Below are positions 17,926-28,030 of a DNA stretch of 64,000 bases, piece by piece. The notes under the pieces were generated by a model. It saw nothing but the letters and a program-made list of their open reading frames with translations, ran no database searches and was not told where the DNA came from. Origin of the DNA: Corynebacterium silvaticum. Lineage in GTDB: Bacteria; Actinomycetota; Actinomycetes; Mycobacteriales; Mycobacteriaceae. Both the position numbers and the translations under genes were made by a program. Position 1 is the first letter of the stretch; each line of letters starts with the position of its first letter. The stretch spans positions 124,001-188,000 of the forward strand of contig NZ_SDQO02000004.1 of the NCBI RefSeq assembly GCF_004382825.2. Direction: 5' to 3'.

Positions 17926-18458
17926 TATTGTTTTCCTTCTGCGGGGATCTCTAGAGTTTCTATGTAATCAAGCCATCTCGACTCTGCTTCAAGATTGAAT
18001 ATTCGTCTCTCCAGTAGGAGGCGGGCCGCGGTGCGTTGCGGTGCGAGTGCCATTTTTTGCTTCACGACGTCGCGAAGTTCCAGCATCACCGCTTCCCACT
18101 GCCGCTGCACCATCTCTCCTACTCCCGAAGCATTGGTGGCTTGAGCCATCGCAATTTTGATGACGAGCTCATCGCGCTGATTTTTAGAAAGCAGCGTGGG
18201 AGTACTCCACCATGTCTCCAGTTCGTCCCGCCCGTGAGAGGTAATGCCATACACCTGCGCGGTATGTCCTGTGCTGCCCTCTACTTCTCCTAGGGACTCG
18301 ACAAAGTCGTCGCGCTCTAGTCTTTGGATTGTCTGAAATACCTGACCGATGTTGAGGGGCCAGGTGTGTTGCGTGAGTTCATGAAATTGCGTCCGCAACT
18401 CTCCTACTGGCCGTGGCTTAGCCGCTAGGAGGCTGAGTAGCGAGTGCCGAATGGTCAT
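17925..18458 (-). CDS. PadR family transcriptional regulator
   Basis: The 177-residue protein begins MTIRHSLLSLLAAKPRPVG, the PadR winged-helix start. A wing region (GQVFQTIQRLERDDFVE) and a C-terminal helical dimerisation segment follow. I chose the ATG at 18458 over the longer frame because upstream residues read through the operator. It lies directly upstream of, and is translationally coupled to, an ABC/FtsX exporter; PadR proteins commonly repress such exporters. The strong palindrome at 18498-18540 is its likely binding site, giving autoregulation. Confidence 0.88.
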   Translation of the reverse strand: MTIRHSLLSLLAAKPRPVGELRTQFHELTQHTWPLNIGQVFQTIQRLERDDFVESLGEVEGSTGHTAQVYGITSHGRDELETWWSTPTLLSKNQRDELVIKIAMAQATNASGVGEMVQRQWEAVMLELRDVVKQKMALAPQRTAARLLLERRIFNLEAESRWLDYIETLEIPAEGKQ

Positions 18459-18497
18459 ACGGTTGCCTTCTTTGCAAAGTTTCTTGTTACCAAAGAG

Positions 18498-18540
18498 ATG
18501 GTTACTCGGTAACCATGAGTAAAAGTTACCGAGTAACCAT
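18498..18540. promoter_or_regulatory. PadR operator: perfect 16-base inverted repeat
   Basis: The arm ATGGTTACTCGGTAAC at 18498-18513 is matched perfectly by its complement at 18525-18540, with an 11-base spacer. Each arm itself contains a smaller dyad (GGTTAC-TCG-GTAACC). The site lies 40 bases upstream of the PadR start codon, the expected place for an autoregulatory operator. Binding is inferred. Confidence 0.7.
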
Positions 18541-18623
18541 CGAGATTGCAAGCTTTAAATGAAAAAGAGAGGAGATTCGCAAGGAATCCCCTCTCCTAGT
18601 GACAGCAGAGCCAACGGCGGTAA

Positions 18624-20300
18624 CTACATCCCGGTGCCGAGCTCCACACCCAGACCAGGAACAGAATCAATGAGGTTACGCGTATATTCTTCCTTCGCCG
18701 CTAGGAAGAGGTCGTCGGTCGTCCCCTGCTCCACCACGCGTCCTTTTTGCATCACCACAACTTCATCCGCGGTTTGGCGCACCACGGCTAGGTCATGGGT
18801 GATAAACAGATAGCTCAAATTGAGTTCGGACTGCAGGTTGGCCAGCAGCTGCAGGATCTGGTTCTGAACCAGAACGTCCAGGGCGGAGACCGCCTCATCC
18901 AAAACGATGATCTCAGGGTTTAGTGCCAGCGCACGAGCTACGGCGATGCGTTGGCGCTGCCCGCCGGAGAGTTCGTTGGGATAGCGTCGCATGGCCGAAC
19001 GCGGCATAGCCACCATGTCTAGGAGGTCGGCCACGCGTTTCTCTCGCTCTTTGCGATTTCCTACCTGATGCACCACAAGCGGTTCTTCGATGCATCGGAA
19101 AATTGAATACGTTGGATCCAATGAGCCGTAGGGATTTTGGAACACTACTTGCAGCTTGCGCCGCATCGCAAAGAGTTCCTTCTTTCCTAGCGTGGATAGG
19201 TCCGTGCCCTTGTAGTAGACCTTGCCTGAGGTTGGGTCGATAAGGTTGAGGACCATATTGGCCACGGTTGATTTACCGGACCCCGACTCTCCTACTAACG
19301 CGAGGGTCGTTCCTTGTTTGAGGGAGAAGCTGACGTCGTCGACAGCGCGCAGCTCAGCTTTTTCCCACGCTGACCGCGAACATCGAAAATCTTGGTGAGA
19401 TTTTCTACCCGGATGATCTCTTTGCTGTCCGTCTTTTCAGAAGCGAGGATCTCGGAGCTTTCCACTCCATGTTCTTGCGCCGATTGAATGCGGGCAGAAG
19501 CCAAGGAAGGCGCCGCTTTAACCAACCACTTGGTGTATGGATGCTGCGGGTCGCGGAGAATCTGGAGGCTGGGGCCAGACTCAACGACGCGACCGCGGTG
19601 CATCACCACGAGGTGTTCGGCACGCTCAGCCGCCAATCCGAGGTCATGAGTAATAAAGAGAACTGCGGTTCCCAAATCCTGAGTGAGTCCACCCAGGTGA
19701 TCCAGGATGCGCTTTTGTACCGTCACATCCAGGGCGGAGGTGGGCTCGTCGGCAATGAGCAGCTTGGGACGCGCAGCCAAACCGATACCGATAAAGGCTC
19801 GCTGGCGCATGCCTCCGGAAAATTCGTGCGGATATTGCTTCGCGCGGCGGTGGGCGTCGGGAAGCCCTGCTTCCTCCAAAAGCTCTGCGACGCGCAGTAT
19901 CCATGTCAGAACCCGGGACCACATTGTTTGCTTTGAGCGACTCTTTTACCTGCGTGCCAATGCGCCACACAGGATTGAGGCTGCTCATAGGGTCTTGAGG
20001 GACAAGGCCGATCTACGAGCCTCGGTAGGATTGCATCTGCTTGTCGGAAAGTTTTGTGATGTCTTTTCCGTCAAACAAGATCTGGCCGCCCGTTACTTTT
20101 CCAGTTCCAGGGAGCAGTCCGATGATCGCCATTGCGGTGGTGGATTTACCCGAGCCAGATTCGCCCACGATGGCCACCGACTGGACGGGATAGATGGTCA
20201 AGTTGACGCCACGGACGGCGTCGACAGTGCCAGTTGAGGAGGTAAAGGAGATTTGTAGATCCTTCACCTCTAGAAGCGGCGCATTATTATTTTCACTCAT
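18624..20300 (-). pseudogene. Opp/Dpp peptide importer, fused double ATPase, broken
   Basis: One gene once encoded two ATPase domains in tandem (DppD-DppF type, about 560 residues). The first domain (from 20300) has Walker A GESGSGKST, then a TAG at 20013-20015 interrupts SYRGS-IGLVPQDP. A frameshift follows near 19893-19902, just before [18 protein letters not shown] second one lies in a T-run at 19359-19363, just before the second domain ([17 protein letters not shown]). Both ABC signatures ([16 protein letters not shown]) and both Walker B motifs survive in pieces. A nonsense codon plus two frameshifts make this a likely true pseudogene. Confidence 0.85.
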
Positions 20301-20305
20301 GGCTC

Positions 20306-21263
20306 TTATCGCTTCCTAGCCTTCGGATCAAGGGCGTCACGGACTACGTCGCCCATCATGATAAAACTCAAGACTGTCGCACCGAGCGCTACCGCCGGAT
20401 AAAACAGCACCGTGGGCTGAGTACGCAACGACACTTGGGCCTTAGCAATGTCTCCGCCCCACGAGACGATATTCGGTGGAAGGCCAATGCCTAGGAAGGA
20501 CAGAGTGGCCTCTGCCACGATAAACGTTCTAGCGCCACCGTCGCGTACACGATAATCGGGGCCGCAGCATTAGGCAGAATATGGCTGCTGAGGATCTTCC
20601 ACTTAGATGCCCCTACCGCACGAGCGGCAGTAACGAATTCCTCGTTTTTGACCGACAGCACGGCGCCTCGGGTGATGCGGGCAATGTTGGTCCAGCCAAA
20701 CATAGCGAGTACCACCACAACCGTTATGACTGTGCGCTCCTGCTTAAACATCTGCATGACCACAATCGCCGCGAGGACGAGGGGGACGGCAAAGAAATGT
20801 CAGTAAGTCGAGACAGCAAGGTGTCCAGGATGCCACCAAAGAAACCAGCTGCAGCTCCGATAACGGTTCCTATGATCACTACCGCAAGAGTGGTAAACAC
20901 ACCTACCGCGACAGATGCCCGCGCGCCGTAAATCATGCGTGCATAGATGTCGCAACCTTGGCGATCAAAGCCAAAGGGGTGTCCTTCTGTCGGGTCTGCC
21001 AAGGATTTGGATAGCTCGCAAAAACCGGGATCCGTAGACGTGAACAGCTGCGGAATTACGGCGAGAAGCACTGCGGTAAGAATCAACGCGGCGGAGAACC
21101 AGAACAGTGGGCGGCGGCGCAGATACTTCCATGCTTCGCCCCACGTGGAGGTGGGGGCAGACTCGTCGGCGACTGCGTCGACAGCACCCAAGCCTGTCTC
21201 GTCTGTATCTGCGATGAAGTGCTCCTGCCCAGGATGAGGCTGGAAAATATTGTGATTATGCAT
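20306..21263 (-). pseudogene. Opp/Dpp permease (DppC type), broken
   Basis: This inner-membrane permease of the peptide importer is now in three frames. A missing T near 20794 separates LLSRLTDI from FAVPLVLAAIVVMQMF. A missing G near 20529 separates YATVAL from TFIVAEATLSFLG. The second loss converts CTAGGAACG to CTAGAACG, removing a copy of the common host hexamer. The EAA-loop region (AARAVGASKWKILSSHILPN) is intact. The gene overlaps the upstream permease by 8 bases, as expected in an opp operon. Confidence 0.85.
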
Positions 21264-22194
21264 AGCGGATCCTCGGGTCGAGCAAGGCGTAGATCAAGTC
21301 CACGACGAGGTTAGCGATGATATAGACGATCACGAGGACCGTGGTAAAGGACACGACTGTGGTGGGCTCGCCTTTGAGGATTGCCTGATACATCGTGCCC
21401 GTGCCGCCAACACCATTGATGCCAAAGATTCCCTCGGTCACAATAGCTCCGCCCATAAGTGCGCCAAGATCAGCGCCTAGGAAGGTGGCTACGGGGATCA
21501 GCGAGTTACGCAAGACGTGCCGCATGGTCACGTTTCTGCCACTTAGGCCTTTCGCCCGCGCGGTGCGCACATAATCTGCCCGCAGGTTTTCTGAGACTGA
21601 CTGTCTAGTAAGGCGAACCACATAAGCAAAGGAGAGCGCCCCTAGGACGATCGCTGGCATGAGGAGCGACGTGATCGATGTGTTCGATCCGACGGTTACC
21701 GGCAGAATCCCCCCACTTCACGCCAACAAAGAACTGGAAAACAAAACCAATCACAAACGATGGAACTGCAATGACGATGAGGGACATGACGAGCACGGTG
21801 GAGTCGAAGATTCCGCCGCGACGCATTCCTGCGATCACGCCAAAGCAGATGCCAAAGACAGCTTCAAAGATAAGCGCCATGACGGCAAGTTTTATGGTCA
21901 CGGGGAAGGCATGTGCCATGGCTTCCGCAACAGGGCGACCGGAGAAGGTGGTACCAAAGTCAAGGGAGAAAATGCCCTTGTATACAGCAGATATTGGATG
22001 ATAAATGGCTTATCTAGATTGTATTCCGCCTCGATTCGTGCCCGGGCAGCTTCCGTCAGACCACGGTCTCCGCCGAGGGCTGCGACGGGGTCGCCAGGCA
22101 TGAGGAATACGAGTGCGTAGAGCAGGAGTGTCGCACCAAAGAACACTGGGATCATTTGGAGCAAGCGGCGCCCAACATAGCGCAACATATGCAA
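21256..22194 (-). pseudogene. Opp/Dpp permease (DppB type), broken
   Basis: The N-terminus MLRYVGRRLLQMIPVFFGAT and the EAA loop (RTARAKGLSGRNVTMRHVLRN) identify a DppB/OppB permease. One base is missing near 21980 (after FIIQYLLY). One G is extra in a run of six at 21709-21714 (after FVGVKWG). Correcting both gives a continuous protein of about 310 residues, normal for the family. Both changes are homopolymer-like, so sequencing error is possible for this gene considered alone. Confidence 0.85.
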
Positions 22195-22279
22195 TTTCCT
22201 TAAAGCTTATTAACGATGGCTGAGCCCCGCGCAGAGTCCACGCGGGGCCAAGCAACAAACGTCTCTATGACGGTGGGTT

Positions 22280-23859
22280 TTAGCCCTTGGTGATTTGTTC
22301 GTACACAGGAACGGACTTCCAGCTGAATACCACGTTGTCTACGTTTTGCGAGTAGCCACCGGTCACATTCGAGTACCACAGAGGAATAGCAGGAAGTTCC
22401 TTGAAGAGGATCTCTTCTGCTTCCTGGTAAAGCTTGATTCCTTCTTCCACGGAGGAAGCTGCGGCAGCGTCGTTAAGCTTCTTGTCAAACTCAGGGTTGG
22501 AGTAGTCGCCATCGTTGGAGCTAGCGTTGGTGGCGTAAAGCGGGCTGAGGAAGTTGCCGAGAAGCGGGTAGTCGCCTTGCCAGCCGGTGCGGTATGCGCC
22601 CTTGATAGTGCGGTGAGTGACCTCGTCACGCAAAGACTTGAAGTCTGGGTATGGCTTGCCTGATGCGGAAATTCCCAGGTTGTTCTTGATCTGGTTAGCT
22701 ACCGCATCGACCCACGACTGATGTCCGCCATCAGAGTTGTAGGCGATGGTGAACTCGCCGGTAAATGGCGAGATAGCGTCGGCCTTGGCCCACAGCTCCT
22801 TTGCCTTGGCAGCGTCGAACTTGGCTACGTCGCTTCCGGACAGCCCTTCCTTGTAGCCATCGACGACTGGGGAGGAGAAGTCCTTAGCTGGGGTACGGAT
22901 TTCCTGGAAGATAGCCTTGGTTACTTCTTCGCGGTTAATCGCCAGGGAGATAGCTTGGCGACGCAACACGCCTTCCTCACCCGAGAAGTGCTCAAGCTTC
23001 TGCGGGATAGTAAAGGACTGGAAAACCGCAGCCGGTTGGTTAACAGCGCGCTCGCCGAGTTCACTCTTAAAGGTGCCAAACGCGGAGTCCGGAACGACAT
23101 CGAGAACGTCGAGGTTACCGGCCAGGAGATCGGAATACGCAGCATCCTGAGAAGAATAGAACGTGAACTTCACGCCGTCGTTCTTAGCCTTGCGATCCCC
23201 GGTGTACTCCTCATTGGGCACAAGGGTGATGGACTCGTTGTGGTTCCACTCTGCAACCTTGTAAGGACCGGAGCTGATGGGCTTTTCACCAAAGGCCGCG
23301 ATGTCATCAAACGCCACATCTGGAAGCGCAAAGTACGCGCTATATCCCAGGCGAGCGGGAAATCCGACACGGGCTGGGAAAGCTCAATGCTGAAGGTCTT
23401 ATCATCGATGACCTTCAGCCCCTCAAGCTCCTTTACGCCGGAGCCGAATCCTTTCACAAGCTCAAAGAAAGAGGCATTGCGCTGATCATTAGCCACAGCG
23501 TAATTCCACGTCTTGACGTAATTCTCTGCCTTGATGGGAGTTCCGTCCGAGAACTTCAGTCCGTCTTTCAAGGTGACTTTGTATGTTCGATCACCTTCAA
23601 GGGTGATCGACTCGGCCTGCTCATTATGTGCCTTGCCATCCGAGTCATAGCGAACCAACCCCGAGTAAATAACATCCACGATGCGCCCGCCACCAGTTTC
23701 ATTGGTGTTGGCAGGAATCAACGGGTTCTGCGGCTCCGAGCCGTTAGCCAGAACATAGTTTTTACCGGACTTGCTACCAGAGGAGTCCGAGGAGCAAGCA
23801 GCTAGGCTCACAGCAAGGGCCGCGGACATACCAACGGCGAGAGTCTTCTTAAGCGTCAT
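22280..23859 (-). pseudogene. Peptide ABC transporter substrate-binding lipoprotein, broken
   Basis: The N-terminal signal peptide and lipobox (LAVSLAAC) are followed by the family-5 binding-protein signature (LKDGLKFSDGTPIKAENYVKTW). The frame breaks near 23358, after QPVSDFP, where one base appears lost. The remaining two thirds (FDDIAAFGEKPISSGPYKV to YEQITKG) continues in the other frame. It is the first gene of the operon. The region upstream to 24110 is its promoter. Confidence 0.85.
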
Positions 23860-24110
23860 TTACGACCTCCCAGGGGATGACGAACATCTTTCGCAATAGT
23901 CTCCAACCGGAAACGGGTCATTGCTTGCACGAACTCCTAGTCCGTGACGCATATCACACATAAGGGTTACGGACGTGCCCAGGTCACTAAAACTGTCCGC
24001 TTATAGTTTCTGCAAAAATTTCTCACCCTCTACCTGCACGTCAGACGAATGGTGAGTTTCCCCATATGATTTTAAAGTTATTATCTTGTTACCAAATGGG
24101 GGTAGAATTT
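23860..24110. other. Upstream region of the decayed peptide-importer operon
   Basis: This 251-base intergenic stretch should contain the operon promoter. A small hairpin (GGGGGTA / TACCCCC, 24098-24118) overlaps the end of the NUDIX gene and may act as its terminator. Nothing else is clear. Confidence 0.4.
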
Positions 24111-24496
24111 TTACCCCCTCAGGGCAGGAAAAACCACATCTCGGGACAGTGGGGCTAACCTCTCAGAACCGCTGTCGAGTCCGAACCACGCGATTTCTGC
24201 AATTTCTTCGTACACGGTGTGCGGTTTTTCCTCCTCGCTATAGAGAAACACGTCACAGTCAACGGTCGCCCCCGGCTCGTTGGCAGCTGGTGCCTGATAG
24301 CGTCCGATTGCTTCTAGTTCATCAGCACGCATCCGGATATGTAGTTCTTCAGCGATCTCCCGAATCGCCGCCGCCACAGGTTCCTCCCCCTTCTCCAATT
24401 TTCCGCCAGGCAGCATAAAAAGTCGGTTTTTCTTTTACGTACACTCGCTACTTTTCCCTCGTTAAAAAACACAACTGCCGCGATTCTGATAATCAT
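24111..24496 (-). pseudogene. NUDIX hydrolase, frameshifted
   Basis: The start MIIRIAAVVFFNEGK (ATG at 24496) overlaps the TGA of the upstream kinase gene (ATGA). The frame is lost in an A/T run at 24417-24421. The second frame continues MLPGGKLEKGEEPVAAAIRE, containing the NUDIX box (GGKxExGE...REIAEE). Restoring one base joins RKTDF to MLPGGK and yields about 129 residues, a typical small NUDIX protein. It may be a homopolymer sequencing error. The substrate is unknown. Confidence 0.8.
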
Positions 24497-24960
24497 GCCT
24501 CTCCTAGCCATAACCGCACATCCGCATCCGGGATCTTTGCAAAATGAGCCTGCTCCTGCTCCGCCCATATGTCCCACCACGGTCCATACTCAGGGTCGCG
24601 CGCCAAGGCCCGCGTTTTCCGCCACGATTCCGGGCCGTCAAGGACAACGCTAAAAACATAGCCTTTGCTTTTCGACGCCGCCACCGTCTCCCTCGTGATC
24701 GCCCCAACCCCCTCGATCACCAGGTTCTTAGCCTGCACAGGCACCCACTCGCCCCGCCGGTGATGCTGCCAATCCCACCGCCAATACCCAGCGGCCTCGC
24801 CCAACACCTCCTCGGCCACAATCCGCGACCCCTCAGCAAGGCCATGCCAGCCTGGGTAAATATCATCAAGGTGCACCAGCTCAAACCCCAAAATCCCCGC
24901 CAGCTTCCTAGCGAGTGTGGTTTTTCCGGAACCAGAGGGGCCGTCGATAAGCACAATCAT
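24493..24960 (-). CDS. P-loop kinase (uridine kinase / adenylate-kinase-like)
   Basis: The 155-residue protein starts MIVLIDGPSGSGKTTLARKL, a Walker A motif. HLDDIYPGWHGL (acceptor-site Asp pair) and KNLVIEGVGAI follow, as in small nucleoside-kinase-like P-loop proteins of actinobacteria. The substrate is unknown. The end overlaps the NUDIX start and the start overlaps the stop of ykoC, so all are coupled in one transcription unit with the thiamin-precursor transporter. Confidence 0.75.
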   Translation of the reverse strand: MIVLIDGPSGSGKTTLARKLAGILGFELVHLDDIYPGWHGLAEGSRIVAEEVLGEAAGYWRWDWQHHRRGEWVPVQAKNLVIEGVGAITRETVAASKSKGYVFSVVLDGPESWRKTRALARDPEYGPWWDIWAEQEQAHFAKIPDADVRLWLGEA

Positions 24961-25712
24961 GCGCCCAAGAACCTAAAACTGCCCGTGTACACCGAAACCG
25001 CAATCGCCACTGTCGACATCGCACCGCATGCCGCGACTAGGAGGGCGTCACGACGCCCAAAAGTTGAGGTTCTCGCCCATGTCCTATCCGGATACCGGCC
25101 AAAACCCCGAGCCTCCATCGCCGTCGCCAGCTTCGCGCCGCGTCGCAACGCTAAAACAAGCAGGCCAAACGTCACAGAAAAAGCGGTCTTCATGCGGCCT
25201 TTGTCATCCAACCCCCTCGCCCGGCGCGCCCGGCGCAGCGACTGCCAATCCCGACGAAACAGCGAGATAAGCCTGGTGCTGGCCACTGCCCCAATGACAA
25301 ATCGAGACGGTAGCTTGAGCACCTGAGCAAGCCCATCTCCTAGTTCCGTGGGATCGATGGCTGTCAGCAACACAATGACCGGCAGCCCTACAGCTAACAC
25401 ACGCACCATGATCGCCGCGGCAAGACTCAAAGAATTATCCGTCACATGTGCAAAAAGAAAAGACGCATACTCGTGGCCTTCGGGCCTGCCGTATAGGGCC
25501 ATCGAGAGCCCAGCTATTGGCGTAGCAATGAAAATAGAAAGACCGCGCCGCGCCAGCACTCGCCAGCTCACCCCAACGCAGGGCGCACACACCACTGTAA
25601 ACATCACCGCAATAGCTGCGGACACAATATCCACGCTGATCAAAAGAGGCGTGGTAAACAAGGCAAGGCCGAGGACGCGAGAGACCGGGTTGACGTCCTT
25701 GATGAGGTTCAT
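24957..25712 (-). CDS. ykoC: ECF transporter transmembrane component (YkoC-like)
   Basis: The 251-residue membrane protein is of the EcfT/CbiQ type. The cytoplasmic coupling motifs are ARRARGLDDKGRMK and MEARGFGRYPD, the two Ala-Arg-Gly motifs that dock on the ATPases. It forms the shared transmembrane subunit of an energy-coupling-factor importer with the ATPase upstream (ATGA overlap) and the S-component YkoE. The TPP riboswitch at the head of the operon indicates a hydroxymethylpyrimidine/thiamin substrate. Confidence 0.88.
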   Translation of the reverse strand: MNLIKDVNPVSRVLGLALFTTPLLISVDIVSAAIAVMFTVVCAPCVGVSWRVLARRGLSIFIATPIAGLSMALYGRPEGHEYASFLFAHVTDNSLSLAAAIMVRVLAVGLPVIVLLTAIDPTELGDGLAQVLKLPSRFVIGAVASTRLISLFRRDWQSLRRARRARGLDDKGRMKTAFSVTFGLLVLALRRGAKLATAMEARGFGRYPDRTWARTSTFGRRDALLVAACGAMSTVAIAVSVYTGSFRFLGA

Positions 25713-27109
25713 AGCTGAATCTCCTTGTCTCCTAGCGCCGCGCGGTACAGCGGGTCGTGGGTAATGGATACCACCGTGGTTCCGTCCGCCGTGAGTTGGC
25801 GCAAGAGCAGAACGAGTTCGGTAAAAGTGCGGCGATCCTGGCCAAAAGTCGGTTCGTCTAAAAACACCACGTGAGGTGTGTTCACCAGAATGGTAGCCAC
25901 AGAAAGCCGTCGTTTTTGTCCCCCAGACAACGTAAAAGGATTCGCTTCCGCCAAGTGATCCAGGCGGAGCGTCGCTAGGAGAGAGTCAGCGCGACGACGC
26001 GCCTCGTCTTGGGACGTTTTCGACCCTCGGGCACCGACAAGAAGTTCCTCGCGCACCGTTTTAGCCACAAACTGGTGCTCAGGATCTTGGAAGACATATC
26101 CCATACGGGTAGCAAGCGCTGTCGAGGACCATGTATAAGGGTGGGGGCCGAGCTTTCCGGCGATTGCCGGGTCTACCCGTACTTCCCCTCCTAGGGACGG
26201 AAGTAGTCCTGCGAGGGTGAGCAAGGTCGTTGTTTTTCCAGCGCCGTTGGCCCCGGTGAGCACAGTCGAATAGCCCCTAGGTATGGCAAGGTCCAGCGAG
26301 TGGCGTAGCGGAGAATCCCAGCCCACGGCTAAATCATGCGTGGTCAGTGCGTGTTCTTCCGATGAGCTCACCGGTTGTGCCGCGGGTAGGAGGGGGTCGT
26401 TGCCCGGCACCCACACGCCTCCTTGCGCGAGTTCTTCCCCGTGCTGAGAAATCACAGTATCCGCAGGGCCATCGGCGATGATGCTTCCGTCATCGCCTAG
26501 CACGACGATGCGATCAACAAATGCGAGCCACGTATCCACGCGGTGCTCAATAATTATTACAGTGGCGTTCGTGGCATCCGCGTCGGTTTCCACTGCTGCC
26601 ACCACGTCGCGCACCCCCTGTGGGTCCAGGTTGGCGGTGGGTTCGTCGAGAAGCAATAAATCGGCGCCCATAGCAAGCACTCCGGCAAGTGCGAGCCGCT
26701 GTTTTTGGCCTCCCGACAGCAACGCGGTGGGGTGGTCCAGAGGCAGCTGCAATCCAACGTGGTCCAAGGCAACAGGCACGCGACGCCATATCTCGCCCCT
26801 AGGAAGGCGGAGGTTTTCGCAGCCAAACGCCACATCATCTCCTACTCGCGAGGAAATAACCTGCGAATCCGGGTCCTGCAGCACCATCCCAGGCGTCGCA
26901 TTGACTTCTAGTAGGCCTTCGCTTTCCCCCTCATCGGCACCTAGCACTCCTGCCAGAGCAGAAAGTAACGTGGATTTTCCCGCGCCCGACGCCCCGAGTA
27001 GGAGGATGCGTTCCCCACGCTCCACCTCAAAATTGATGCCCTGCAAAGCATGCTTGATACGACTTGAGTGGCGGTACCCAAAATCCCGGGCATAAATCTG
27101 AGGAGGCAT
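25709..27109 (-). CDS. ykoD: ECF transporter double ATPase (YkoD-like)
   Basis: The 466-residue protein has two complete ABC domains. Domain 1 has Walker A GASGAGKST, signature LSGGQKQRLALAG and Walker B LLLLDEPTANLD. Domain 2 has GANGAGKTT, LSGGQKRRLSVA and VVFLDEPTFGQD. It is the fused EcfA1-EcfA2 energy unit. The start MPPQIYARDFGYRH at 27109 is preferred because an AGGA-rich ribosome site precedes it; the upstream extension has no family resemblance. It overlaps ykoC by 4 bases. A 298-base gap with an inverted repeat separates it from ykoE. Confidence 0.88.
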   Translation of the reverse strand: MPPQIYARDFGYRHSSRIKHALQGINFEVERGERILLLGASGAGKSTLLSALAGVLGADEGESEGLLEVNATPGMVLQDPDSQVISSRVGDDVAFGCENLRLPRGEIWRRVPVALDHVGLQLPLDHPTALLSGGQKQRLALAGVLAMGADLLLLDEPTANLDPQGVRDVVAAVETDADATNATVIIIEHRVDTWLAFVDRIVVLGDDGSIIADGPADTVISQHGEELAQGGVWVPGNDPLLPAAQPVSSSEEHALTTHDLAVGWDSPLRHSLDLAIPRGYSTVLTGANGAGKTTTLLTLAGLLPSLGGEVRVDPAIAGKLGPHPYTWSSTALATRMGYVFQDPEHQFVAKTVREELLVGARGSKTSQDEARRRADSLLATLRLDHLAEANPFTLSGGQKRRLSVATILVNTPHVVFLDEPTFGQDRRTFTELVLLLRQLTADGTTVVSITHDPLYRAALGDKEIQL

Positions 27110-27246
27110 TCCTATCTTCCTAATCAACAAGGCGGTGCTGGGAACAGTGCTTTTAGTCCAACCGCATATGGCCCAGCCCAGCCAACGCGGCAACCGCCCT
27201 CATCGTTGGGACGCGCGGAGAGATGATGACGCGAAAAGGCCATCAT

Positions 27247-27324
27247 TGTCGTTTTTGAGAACGGTAGAGCGTACGTCACGCATAAAAGCGCAGGACAGCT
27301 TTTCTTGTGTTCTCAAAAACGACA
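27247..27324. repeat. 16-base perfect inverted repeat flanking a 46-base spacer
   Basis: TGTCGTTTTTGAGAAC at 27247-27262 is matched perfectly by its complement at 27309-27324. It lies in the 298-base gap (27110-27407) between ykoD and ykoE, where I see no gene. It could be a small miniature-transposon-like insertion, a large-loop RNA hairpin in the ykoE-ykoD transcript, or a protein-binding site. No flanking target duplication is visible. Confidence 0.6.
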
Positions 27325-27407
27325 TTCCCTTTCCTAGTCGCGTAACCAGCTATGTGCCACGCGCGGAAAACTCATGGCACGAGCTGAGTGCGAGCCGAGC
27401 GAGAGCG

Positions 27408-28022
27408 TTACACCCGCGCGCGAGCTTCCCGACCTGCGGCGAAGCGATCTAAAGCACCAGTTGAGGCAAGCGCTTTGACCAAGAGGTAGCTCACGAGTCC
27501 CGCTAAAATCGCACCGGAGACTGCCATCGCCCCTAAATACGTCAGATTAAACGCAAGTGTCTTGGCGTAATTTGCGCTAAGGAAGAGCTCGAGGATGAAT
27601 GCGCCGACTCCAGCGCCCACGCCCGCAAGCATCGCGACGACCACGCCAAAACGCTTATACAAAAAGACAGCCAGAATCAGTTCTGCCCCCAAGCCCTGCG
27701 CTAGACCCGAATACAGCGTTTCAATCCCCCATTGATTTCCGATTCCTGCGGAGACTGCAGCCGCCAGAACTTCCACGAATACCGCAGCGCCAGGCTTACG
27801 AATAACAAGCCCACCGATCACGCCACCCATCAGCCAGATGCCGGTGGCAATACCTCCTAGTCCAGGAGTAAGTGCGTTGGCCGCCTGATACCACGCGTAT
27901 CCAACGGAGTTCCAAGCCCAGAAGATCAATCCGCAGGCAATGCCCAGGACTGAAGCAATAACAATATCCACAACGCGCCAGGACGCGCGCGCGGAAGCAG
28001 ATGAAGATACAGATGTACTCAT
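27408..28022 (-). CDS. ykoE: ECF transporter S component YkoE (thiamin/HMP)
   Basis: The 204-residue integral membrane protein has about five to six helices. WRVVDIVIASVLGIACGLIFWAWN begins the first helix, and the GNQWGIETLYSGLAQGLGAE segment is typical of YkoE. It is the substrate-binding component of the YkoCDE importer. The ATG lies 8 bases from the 3' end of a TPP riboswitch, which strongly supports a thiamin-pathway substrate. The C-terminus is basic (AAGREARARV). Confidence 0.88.
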   Translation of the reverse strand: MSTSVSSSASARASWRVVDIVIASVLGIACGLIFWAWNSVGYAWYQAANALTPGLGGIATGIWLMGGVIGGLVIRKPGAAVFVEVLAAAVSAGIGNQWGIETLYSGLAQGLGAELILAVFLYKRFGVVVAMLAGVGAGVGAFILELFLSANYAKTLAFNLTYLGAMAVSGAILAGLVSYLLVKALASTGALDRFAAGREARARV

Positions 28023-28030
28023 GTTTTTCT

